From assembly GCA_947626725.1 (NCBI GenBank), contig CANQTI010000031.1, positions 1 to 13,712 on the forward strand: a DNA stretch of 13,712 nt, read 5' to 3'. Below are positions 1 through 5,794 of the stretch, piece after piece (the stretch's first letter is position 1; each line of letters opens with the position of its first letter). A program made the position numbers and the translations under genes. This DNA is from an uncultured Eisenbergiella sp. GTDB taxonomy: Bacteria > Bacillota > Clostridia > Lachnospirales > Lachnospiraceae. Below the pieces are notes generated by a model. That model was given only the letters and a program-made list of their open reading frames with translations, searched no databases and was not told where the DNA came from.

Positions 1-1254
1 ACCTTCGGCGTCAACATGCTGGCCATCAGCGACGGGCGTCCGGAGACCATGGGGCTGAAGCAGATCATCAAGGCCAACGTGGACTTTCAGTATGAGGTGA
101 ACCGCCGCAAATATGAAACGCTTTTGCAGAAGGAACAGGACCGCCGCGAGATCCAGGAGGGGCTGATCAAGGCCTGCAACGTCATCGATCTGATCATCGA
201 GATCCTGCGGGGCTCCAGAGACCGGGCCATGGCCAAGGCCTGTCTGGTGGAGGGCGAGACGGACGGCATTAAATTCAAGTCCAAGGAATCCGCCGTTATG
301 GCCGGTTATCTGCGTTTTACAGAACGGCAGGCGGACGCCATTCTGGACATGCGCCTGTATAAGCTGATCGGGCTGGAGATCGAGGCGCTGATCAAGGAGC
401 ATGAGGATACGCTGGCCAACATCTATCGCTATGAGGATATCCTGGAGCGCAGAAGTTCCATGGCGCAGGTCATCATGAACGATCTGGACGCCATGAAGAA
501 GGAATTCGCAGTCAAAAGGAAAACGGTCATCGAGAACTGCGAGGAGGTCGTTTTCGAGGAAAAGAAAGCGGAAGAAGTCGAGCTCTACTGTCTGGTGAAC
601 CGGTTCGGCTATGCGAAGGTTATCGATACCGTCACCTATGACCGCAATCAGGAGACCGTGCACGCGGAAAATCCCTTCGCGTTTAAGTGCAAAAGCACGG
701 GCAGGATTTGTCTGTTTACCAATACGGGACAGCTGTATACGGTGAGGGTATCGGATATTCCATTGAGTAAGCTTCGGGACAAGGGGATACCGCTGGACAA
801 TGTGAGCAGTTACGATTCCACGAAGGAAAGCCTGCTCCTGGCGGCCAGCCAGAGCGACCTGAACCTGTACCGGCTCCTGTTTATCACCAGAGGGGCCATG
901 GCGAAGATCGTGGACGGCGGAGAATTCGATGTCACCAAGAAGACCGTCGCAGCCACGAAGCTGGCGGAGGGCGACGAGCTGGTGAGCGTGAGCATATACC
1001 GGGAGCAGAAGAACATCATCCTGCAGTCCAAGGAAGGCTTTTTCCTGCGCTTCCCGGTGGAGGAAATCCCGGAAAAGAAAAAAGCGGCAGTGGGCGTGCG
1101 TGCCATGAAACTTTCTGATACGGACAGTCTGGAGGCGGTCTATTATACGAAGAATATCGATGACAGTTCCATTCCCTATAAGAGTCGGAACCTGGTGCTC
1201 AACCAGATCAAACCGGCACATCGGGACACAAAGGGAACGAAAGTTCGAGGTTGA
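1..1254 (+). CDS. parC: DNA topoisomerase IV subunit A (ParC-like), 3' part
   Basis: The reading frame is open from base 1, so the 5' part, including the catalytic tyrosine region, lies outside the window; 417 residues remain. They cover the end of the breakage-reunion region, with the LRFTERQADAILDMRLYKL segment typical of GyrA/ParC (about residues 104-122). A charged helical stretch follows, then the C-terminal domain (about 200-400) with repeats such as GRICLFTNTGQLYTV and RLLFITRGAMAKIV that fit beta-pinwheel blades. The protein would form the DNA-cutting subunit of an A2B2 type II topoisomerase that decatenates or relaxes chromosomes using ATP. I see no GyrA box (QRRGGKG-like), which favours ParC over GyrA, although clostridial families of this type are sometimes labelled gyrase A. 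The partner parE would be expected upstream. Family assignment is firm; the ParC/GyrA choice is less so. Confidence 0.88.
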   Translation, partial: TFGVNMLAISDGRPETMGLKQIIKANVDFQYEVNRRKYETLLQKEQDRREIQEGLIKACNVIDLIIEILRGSRDRAMAKACLVEGETDGIKFKSKESAVMAGYLRFTERQADAILDMRLYKLIGLEIEALIKEHEDTLANIYRYEDILERRSSMAQVIMNDLDAMKKEFAVKRKTVIENCEEVVFEEKKAEEVELYCLVNRFGYAKVIDTVTYDRNQETVHAENPFAFKCKSTGRICLFTNTGQLYTVRVSDIPLSKLRDKGIPLDNVSSYDSTKESLLLAASQSDLNLYRLLFITRGAMAKIVDGGEFDVTKKTVAATKLAEGDELVSVSIYREQKNIILQSKEGFFLRFPVEEIPEKKKAAVGVRAMKLSDTDSLEAVYYTKNIDDSSIPYKSRNLVLNQIKPAHRDTKGTKVRG

Positions 1255-1279
1255 CCTGAACCGGAATATGAAGTATAAC
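1251..1279 (+). promoter_or_regulatory. Probable sigma-A promoter for rsmD-coaD
   Basis: A TTGACC -35 hexamer (1251-1256) and a TATAAC -10 hexamer (1274-1279) are separated by exactly 17 bases. Each matches the consensus at five of six positions. The -35 box overlaps the parC stop codon (1252-1254). Transcription would start near 1286, giving a short leader before the rsmD start at 1312. This would give rsmD and coaD their own transcription, separate from the topoisomerase gene. Prediction from sequence only. Confidence 0.6.
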
Positions 1280-1311
1280 TTTGAATAGAAGAAACGGATC
1301 GAGGTGCCAGT

Positions 1312-1860
1312 ATGAGAGTGATCGCCGGAGAGGCCAGAAGTCTTCCGCTGAAGACGCCCCAGGGCGCGGATACCCGTCCTACCACGGACCGCATCAAGGA
1401 GACTCTTTTCAATATTCTTCAGACCCGCATCCCCTGCGGCGTCTTCGTGGATCTTTGCAGCGGAAGCGGTTCTATCGGGATTGAGGCCATCAGCCGCGGC
1501 GCCCGCAGAGCCTATTTTGTGGAGAACGGAAAAGAGGCGGCGCGCTGCATCGCGGACAATCTGGCCTTCACAAAGTTCACGGACCGGGCTGTGCTGCTCA
1601 AGCAGGACGCGGTAAGCGCCCTGGCTTCGATCCGGGAAAAGCACGCGGACATCGTCTTCATGGATCCGCCCTATCAGGCTGGACTGGAGGAGCCCGTGCT
1701 GGCGGCGCTTTCGTGCGCGCCCTATGTGGACGAGGATACGCTGGTCATCATCGAAGCGGATCTGAAGCGGGATTTTTCCTTCGCGCAGGGCCGCGGCTTC
1801 ACCGTGGTCCGGGAAAAACGGTACAAGACGAATAAGCATGTTTTTCTGAAGAAGCTGTGA
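1312..1860 (+). CDS. rsmD: 16S rRNA (guanine(966)-N(2))-methyltransferase RsmD
   Basis: This 182-residue protein has the normal length and motif order of RsmD (YlbH in Bacillus). It begins with MRVIAGEARSLPL, continues with the family signature TRPTTDRIKETLFNIL (21-36), has the SAM-binding motif I VDLCSGSGSIGIEA (46-59), and the N6/N2-methyltransferase catalytic motif DPPY at 118-121. It would transfer a methyl group from S-adenosylmethionine to G966 of 16S rRNA during 30S assembly. The ATG at 1312 is preceded by GAGGTG (1301-1306) at suitable spacing. coaD follows on the same strand after a 92-base gap, the same order as ylbH-ylbI in Bacillus. No missing residues were noticed. Confidence 0.95.
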   Translation: MRVIAGEARSLPLKTPQGADTRPTTDRIKETLFNILQTRIPCGVFVDLCSGSGSIGIEAISRGARRAYFVENGKEAARCIADNLAFTKFTDRAVLLKQDAVSALASIREKHADIVFMDPPYQAGLEEPVLAALSCAPYVDEDTLVIIEADLKRDFSFAQGRGFTVVREKRYKTNKHVFLKKL

Positions 1861-1925
1861 CCGGACTTCACGCGTCCGCCGGCAGCGGGCCGGACATGAG
1901 CCCGGCAGCGCACCTTTCGCTGCCG
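1861..1925 (+). promoter_or_regulatory. rsmD-coaD intergenic region with competing hairpins
   Basis: CGGCAGCG occurs twice (1880-1887 and 1903-1910), and both copies are complementary to one CGCTGCCG at 1918-1925. The nearer copy forms an 8-bp stem with a 7-base loop (CACCTTT). Upstream, GTCCG (1874-1878) can pair with CGGAC on either side (1862-1866 or 1891-1895). There is no T-run after the stem, so it is not an ordinary terminator. It may affect RNA stability or coaD translation. The pairing is visible; the function is inference. Confidence 0.4.
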
Positions 1926-1942
1926 CTTACAATCTCCGAGAC

Positions 1943-1947
1943 GGAGG
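1943..1947 (+). promoter_or_regulatory. Ribosome binding site that fixes the coaD start
   Basis: GGAGG at 1943-1947 lies five bases before the ATG at 1953. The same frame is open upstream to an ATG at 1857, but that would add 32 residues unrelated to CoaD and has no such site, so 1953 is the start. Confidence 0.85.
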
Positions 1948-1952
1948 ACAAT

Positions 1953-2447
1953 ATGAAAAAAGCGATCTATCCGGGGAGTTTTGATCCCGTCACCTATGGA
2001 CATATTGACATCATTCACCGTGCGGCTTCCATTTTTGACGAACTGACCGTGAGCGTGCTGAATAATAAAGAAAAGAGTCCATTGTTTTCTGTGGAAGAAC
2101 GTGTTAAAATGTTAAAGGAAGTGACCGAAGCGCTTCCAAATGTGAAGGTGGAGTCCTTCAGCGGCCTGCTCATCGATTATGCGAGGAGCAAGGATGTCCA
2201 TGTATCGGTCCGCGGCCTGCGCGCCATTACGGATTTTGAGTATGAGCTGCAGATCGCCCAGACGAACAAATTGTTGTCCGCTGGGGAGTTAGATACCGTT
2301 TTCCTCACCACCAGTCTGGAATACGCCTATTTGAGTTCCTCCAGTGTGAAGGAGATTGCCACCTTCAATGGGGATATTTCCAAATGTGTTCCGCCGTCTG
2401 TAGCGGCGTTGGTATATGCCAAATACGGACACCGGACCGGCGTGTGA
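1953..2447 (+). CDS. coaD: Pantetheine-phosphate adenylyltransferase (CoaD, PPAT)
   Basis: The 164-residue protein has the usual CoaD length. It opens with KKAIYPGSFDPVTYGHIDII, containing the nucleotidyltransferase T/HxGH motif (TYGH at 14-17). It also has the family segment RGLRAITDFEYELQIAQTNKLL and the C-terminal YLSSSSVKEIA motif that contacts the ATP phosphates. It adenylates 4'-phosphopantetheine with ATP to give dephospho-CoA and pyrophosphate, the penultimate step of coenzyme A synthesis, in the cytoplasm. The start at 1953 is chosen from the GGAGG site and the match of the N-terminus to the family. It follows rsmD, as ylbI follows ylbH in Bacillus. Codons in the middle of the gene are somewhat more AT-rich than in its neighbours, but I do not read this as transfer. 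Confidence 0.96.
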   Translation: MKKAIYPGSFDPVTYGHIDIIHRAASIFDELTVSVLNNKEKSPLFSVEERVKMLKEVTEALPNVKVESFSGLLIDYARSKDVHVSVRGLRAITDFEYELQIAQTNKLLSAGELDTVFLTTSLEYAYLSSSSVKEIATFNGDISKCVPPSVAALVYAKYGHRTGV

Positions 2448-2510
2448 ACAGTCTTTGTTTTTGCCGCGGGAAGCAGCGCAGAATAAAATTTTTCGGAAAC
2501 GAGGGAGAGT

Positions 2511-3146
2511 ATGAGCAGCAGAATTGAACAACTGATTGATGAGATTGAGGAGTATATTGACAGCTGTAAGTATCAGCCGCTTTCCAACACGAAGATCATC
2601 GTGAACAAAAACGAAATGGATATGCTGCTGCGGGAGCTCCGCTCCAAGACGCCGGACGAGATCAAGCGCTATCAGAAGATCGTCAGCAATAAGGAGGCGA
2701 TCCTGAAGGATGCCAGGGAAAAGGCTCAGATGCTCATCAACGAGGCGACGGAACAGACCACGGAGCTGATCAATGAGCACGAGATCATGCAGCAGGCCTA
2801 CGCCCAGGCCAATGAGGTGGTTCAGCTCGCCACGAAGCAGGCCCAGGACATTGTGGACAACGCTACGCTCGAGGCCAATGCGATTCGGGACTCCATGCTG
2901 CAGTATGCGGACGATATGATGGCGAACATCGAGAACATCATTTCCAACGCGGTCGAAATAGCCAATGCGCACTATGGGAATCTGGTCAGTGATTTAAACA
3001 GTCTGAATGAAGTGGTGCAGAGCAATCGCGCGGAATTCCATGCACAGAACGCGGTGGCAGAACTGGAGCAGGAGGAAGCCTCGTCCGCTTCTTCTGCGTC
3101 TAACGCTGCTTCCGGTCAGTCAGACGGGAATCTGAACGTGCTCTGA
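2511..3146 (+). CDS. Conserved coiled-coil protein of unknown function
   Basis: I cannot assign a function. The 211-residue protein is acidic and almost wholly helical in character. A short N-terminal module (1-45, SSRIEQLIDEIEEYIDSC then IIVNKNEMDMLLRELRSK) precedes a long heptad-like, Ala/Glu/Gln-rich helix (about 55-185). It ends with a low-complexity Ser/Ala tail (about 189-204). There is no signal peptide or membrane segment, so it is probably cytoplasmic. Proteins of this look are often auto-labelled 'ATPase' or 'V-type ATPase subunit H', but no Walker motif is present and I would not accept that label. The N-terminal module plus long coiled coil loosely recalls DivIVA-type scaffolds (inference). 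The ATG at 2511 follows GAGGGAGAG. It lies 63 bases after coaD and is closed by the terminator at 3261-3303, so it is probably in the coaD transcript. Confidence 0.8.
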   Translation: MSSRIEQLIDEIEEYIDSCKYQPLSNTKIIVNKNEMDMLLRELRSKTPDEIKRYQKIVSNKEAILKDAREKAQMLINEATEQTTELINEHEIMQQAYAQANEVVQLATKQAQDIVDNATLEANAIRDSMLQYADDMMANIENIISNAVEIANAHYGNLVSDLNSLNEVVQSNRAEFHAQNAVAELEQEEASSASSASNAASGQSDGNLNVL

Positions 3147-3157
3147 ACGCTGTCCTG

Positions 3158-3217
3158 CGGAAAGCTTTCTTCCGTGTGGTACGGCCTGATATTCCGGAAG
3201 AGAATATCGCCGCCGTA
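3158..3217 (+). other. Two hairpins in the 3' region of the coiled-coil gene
   Basis: A small stem CGGAA/TTCCG (3158-3162 with 3170-3174) is followed by a strong one. In the second, TACGGC (3180-3185) pairs with GCCGTA (3212-3217), and inside it GATATTC (3188-3194) pairs with GAATATC (3202-3208) around a 7-base loop. Neither is followed by a T-run. They precede the terminator at 3261, so they would lie in the 3' untranslated RNA. Role unknown; they may protect the 3' end or be part of a small RNA. Confidence 0.45.
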
Positions 3218-3260
3218 TGGCGCGGGCGTTTCGCACTCAGACAGGGAAACAGCTTAAGTC

Positions 3261-3303
3261 AAAAGTCCTGTATCCGGCATAACAACTGGATCAGGGCTTT
3301 TTT
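3261..3303. terminator. Bidirectional rho-independent terminator
   Basis: AAAAGTCCTG (3261-3270) pairs with CAGGGCTTTT (3292-3301, one G-U pair). ATCC (3272-3275) pairs with GGAT (3288-3291), with a single-base bulge between the two blocks. Six Ts (3298-3303) follow on the plus strand and four on the minus strand. It sits between convergent genes and can end both the coaD-side transcript and the minus-strand ylbJ-like gene. Confidence 0.8.
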
Positions 3304-3318
3304 GTGCATCAGAAGGTT

Positions 3319-4254
3319 TTACACCGCGAAACCGCAGCAGGCCAATGTGAGCAGAGTCTGGATCACCTTGTGAAATACGTATTCTCTCAGAGAGAGATCC
3401 GTATCACGAATGCAGCTGCAGGTCTGCGCGATGCAGGACAGCCCGCCGAGAGGAAGCAGAGCGATCGCGATGGCCGCATCATTTGACGGCAGACGGGAAA
3501 GACCGCCCGTGATTTCCAGCGCGGGGCCAATGAGCAGGGCCAGACGGGAACCCTCCGGAAGCAGCAGCATCGGGAACAGGTTGAGCATGTTGCAGAAGAT
3601 CATATAGCCGCCCAGTGTGGTGACGGCATTCAGGCCGGACTGGATGGAGGCGTTGAGCGCCAGGAGGATGCGTTCCGGCGTCAGGGGACCGGCGCCGTCT
3701 GCCGCTGTATGTGCGGCTCCATCCGGCATGCTGGGCGCCGGGATAGAGCCAAAGAGCGTATAACGGAGAAGGACGCCGTAGAAAAAGGGAAGCCCGTACA
3801 TGATCAGGATCGCCCGTAGCGGATGGGCCAGAGGAAAGAGGCGGAGCACATAACCTACGAAATAGACCGGCCCGATATTGTTGCAGAAGGCGAGCAGCAG
3901 CGCGGCCTCCTTCCGGGAGAGCTTTCCCGCCCGATAGCTCTGGGCGCAGACCCTGGCCCCCATGGGAAACCCGCACAAAAATCCGATGATAACACAGTAC
4001 AGACAGGAATCCGACAGGCGCAGGATCGGGCGCAGCAGCGGAGCAAACAGGGCGGCGAAGCTGTCGGAGAGTTCCAGCCGCATGAGCAGGCCGGAGAGGA
4101 CCATGAAGGGGAACAGCGCCGGTATCATCTTGGAAAACCACAGGGAAAGCCCCTCCAGCGCCAGGGAGGCTGCCATGCGGCTTCTGAACAGCATGGCGCA
4201 GATCATGGCGGAAAAGAAGAGGAGCATTCCATATTTTATTATTTTTTTTCTCAT
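3319..4254 (-). CDS. ylbJ: YlbJ/SpoVV-like sporulation integral membrane protein (Gate domain)
   Basis: This 311-residue polytopic membrane protein is read on the minus strand. Hydrophobic segments lie near 8-24, 38-60, 84-100, 117-141, 147-169, 207-232, 238-250, 260-280 and 295-311. The two family signatures of YlbJ-type nucleoside-recognition/Gate proteins are visible: CGFPMGAR (94-101) with FCNNIGP (123-129) in the first half, and LEITGGLSRLP (246-256) with LGGLSCIAQT (269-278) in the second. In Bacillus, SpoVV (YlbJ) moves dipicolinic acid towards the forespore. Position also supports this: ylbH-ylbI-ylbJ adjacency is kept, but here the gene is inverted relative to coaD and separated by one gene. 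It is shorter than Bacillus YlbJ (about 400 residues). The ATG at 4254 has only a weak GGTAG-like site upstream. A general Gate-domain transporter is the main alternative. Confidence 0.75.
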   Translation of the reverse strand: MRKKIIKYGMLLFFSAMICAMLFRSRMAASLALEGLSLWFSKMIPALFPFMVLSGLLMRLELSDSFAALFAPLLRPILRLSDSCLYCVIIGFLCGFPMGARVCAQSYRAGKLSRKEAALLLAFCNNIGPVYFVGYVLRLFPLAHPLRAILIMYGLPFFYGVLLRYTLFGSIPAPSMPDGAAHTAADGAGPLTPERILLALNASIQSGLNAVTTLGGYMIFCNMLNLFPMLLLPEGSRLALLIGPALEITGGLSRLPSNDAAIAIALLPLGGLSCIAQTCSCIRDTDLSLREYVFHKVIQTLLTLACCGFAV

Positions 4255-4265
4255 TTATTCTACCA

Positions 4266-4315
4266 AACGCCGCCGGAATATAGTATACTAAAGCATATGA
4301 ATCCGCGGCGGCGTT
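4266..4315. repeat. 10-bp inverted repeat flanking a palindrome in the divergent intergenic region
   Basis: AACGCCGCCG (4266-4275) and CGGCGGCGTT (4306-4315) are perfect inverted copies. Between them lies the perfect palindrome TAGTATACTA (4281-4290), which reads as a TATACT -10 hexamer on both strands. No convincing -35 hexamer is seen at 16-18 bases in either direction. The arrangement suggests an operator or a shared promoter for ylbJ and the rsuA-type gene. The remainder of the gap, 4316-4409, contains only weak hairpin potential. Confidence 0.4.
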
Positions 4316-4397
4316 CATGACGGCAATGCGTGACAGGCCCAGGGTCCCGGAACCGGACGGGAATGTTCCTGCCGGAGGACGTGCGGACCCGGATGAC

Positions 4398-4402
4398 GGG
4401 AG
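4398..4402 (+). promoter_or_regulatory. Ribosome binding site supporting a GTG start at 4410
   Basis: GGGAG at 4398-4402 lies seven bases before GTG at 4410. The GTG begins the S4-domain sequence IRLDRFL directly. The upstream in-frame ATGs at 4317 and 4326 have no comparable site. Confidence 0.65.
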
Positions 4403-4409
4403 ATATGAC

Positions 4410-5114
4410 GTGATCAGGCTGGACAGATTTCTGTGTGAAGCGGGTGCGGGGACCCGCAGCCAGGCGAAGGCGCTGATAAAGGCCGGGCGCGTTTCCGTGG
4501 ACGGAGAGCGGGCGATATCGGCTGACCTTAAAATAGAGGAGAACAGGACGCGGGTGCTGTTGGACGGGCGTCCGCTTTTTTTGCCCGGAAATGTCTACTA
4601 CCTTTTGAATAAACCCGCCGGCGTCATCACCGCCGCTTCAGACGCGAGGGAGCGCACCGTGATGGACCTGCTGAAGGAGGCGCCCGGGCGCGGCCTGTTT
4701 CCGGTAGGACGGCTGGATCGGGATACCGTAGGGCTTCTGCTCATCACGAATGACGGCGCCCTTTCGCACAGACTGCTTTCCCCGTCCAGGCACGTGGAAA
4801 AGCGGTATCTTGTGCGGACTGCGCGTCCGGTGACGGAGGAAATGTGCCGGTTCCTGGAAGCGGGAGTGGACATCGGCGACGAAAAGCCCACCCTGCCCGC
4901 CCGGACAGAACGCCTGAAGGACGAGCCCTGCGGGCTGTATCTGACCATCACGGAAGGGCGCTATCACCAGGTCAAGCGGATGCTGGCCGCGGCAGGGAAT
5001 GAAGTGACCGGCCTGAAGCGCGTTTCCATGGGGCCGCTTTCCCTGGAGGAAACGCTTCCGGAGGGCGCCTGGCGGGAACTGACCAAAGAAGAAAGAAATG
5101 CATTGGGAGTATGA
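4410..5114 (+). CDS. 16S/23S rRNA pseudouridine synthase, RsuA/RluB/E/F family
   Basis: It converts uridine to pseudouridine in ribosomal RNA. An N-terminal S4 RNA-binding domain (about residues 2-60, IRLDRFLCEAGAGTRSQAKALIKAGRVSVDG) is followed by the catalytic domain. That domain has YYLLNKPAGVITA and the family motif GRLDRDT, with the catalytic Asp at residue 103, then GRYHQVKRM near the C-terminus. The motif order and 234-residue length fit the RsuA group (16S U516) better than RluB (23S). The frame stays open upstream to ATG 4317, which would add 31 Pro/Gly/Asp/Arg-rich residues (PRVPEPDGNVPAGGRADPDD) absent from the usual family layout. The GTG at 4410, with its GGGAG site, is preferred. 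The stop overlaps the next start as ATGA. The target base cannot be fixed from sequence. Confidence 0.88.
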   Translation: MIRLDRFLCEAGAGTRSQAKALIKAGRVSVDGERAISADLKIEENRTRVLLDGRPLFLPGNVYYLLNKPAGVITAASDARERTVMDLLKEAPGRGLFPVGRLDRDTVGLLLITNDGALSHRLLSPSRHVEKRYLVRTARPVTEEMCRFLEAGVDIGDEKPTLPARTERLKDEPCGLYLTITEGRYHQVKRMLAAAGNEVTGLKRVSMGPLSLEETLPEGAWRELTKEERNALGV

Positions 5115-5794
5115 CAGTGGATATTTTACGGGAAACGGATGCGGTCATTTTTGATCTGGACGGCACGCTGGTGGATTCCATGTGGGTCTGGGGCGAGATC
5201 GATATCGAATATCTGGCGCGTTTCGGCCTTACGGTCCCGCCGGATCTGCAGCCGGCCATCGAGGGCTTCAGCTTCCTGGAAACGGCCCAGTATGTCAGGA
5301 AGCGTTTTGCGCTGCAGGATTCCATCGAACAGATCATGGCGGACTGGAACGACATGGCCTGGGACAAGTATCTGCATGAGGTGCCCCTGAAACCCGGCGC
5401 CGCCGAATTCCTGTCCCTGTGCAGAGCGCGGGATATCCGGCTCGGGATCGCCACAAGCAATTCCAGGGAGCTGGTGACCAATGTGGCGGACGCCCACGGG
5501 CTGCACGATTATTTTGACTGTATCCTCACCGCCGGGGATGTGGGCCGGGGAAAACCGTCCCCGGATATCTATCTGGAGGTGGCCCGCAGGCTGCACGTTT
5601 CCTGTGACCGCTGTCTGGTATTTGAGGATGTGGTGGCCGGCATACAGGCCGGAAAGTCCGCCGGGATGCGGGTATGCGCCGTGTATGACGAGGCGGCCCG
5701 CCATCAGGATGCGCAGAAAAGGGCGCTGGCGGACTGGTATATTCAGGATTATCGGGAGCTGATCGGATCATGTCAGAACAGTTTTTGCCGCTGA
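5111..5794 (+). CDS. HAD-family phosphatase (beta-phosphoglucomutase-like, subfamily IA)
   Basis: This 227-residue protein carries all four HAD motifs. Motif I is DLDGT with nucleophile Asp15 and acid/base Asp17; motif II is ATSNS (about 114-118); motif III is Lys148 in GKPSPDIY; motif IV is FEDVVAGIQAGKSAGM with Glu172-Asp173. A helical cap (about 22-90) follows motif I, as in phosphoglucomutase-like or phosphoglycolate phosphatase-like enzymes. The substrate cannot be told. It is translationally coupled to the pseudouridine synthase gene by an ATGA overlap. GGGAG at 5105-5109 is only one base from this ATG but seven bases from an in-frame GTG at 5117, so the real start may be 5117, two residues later. 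The 3' end overlaps ygiQ by 25 bases. Confidence 0.9.
   Translation: MTVDILRETDAVIFDLDGTLVDSMWVWGEIDIEYLARFGLTVPPDLQPAIEGFSFLETAQYVRKRFALQDSIEQIMADWNDMAWDKYLHEVPLKPGAAEFLSLCRARDIRLGIATSNSRELVTNVADAHGLHDYFDCILTAGDVGRGKPSPDIYLEVARRLHVSCDRCLVFEDVVAGIQAGKSAGMRVCAVYDEAARHQDAQKRALADWYIQDYRELIGSCQNSFCR

Noticed and set aside
2425..2465. Terminator after coaD (CCGG-rich stem followed by TTTGTTTTT)
   Set aside because: The possible stem ACACCGG/CCGGCGTGT pairs poorly and has a one-base loop, so the run of T residues is probably chance.
4297..4320. A seven-codon upstream reading frame (MNPRRRS) ending in ATGA with the ATG at 4317
   Set aside because: There is no ribosome binding site before it, and the ATG at 4317 is itself unlikely to be the start, so leader-peptide coupling is not supported.
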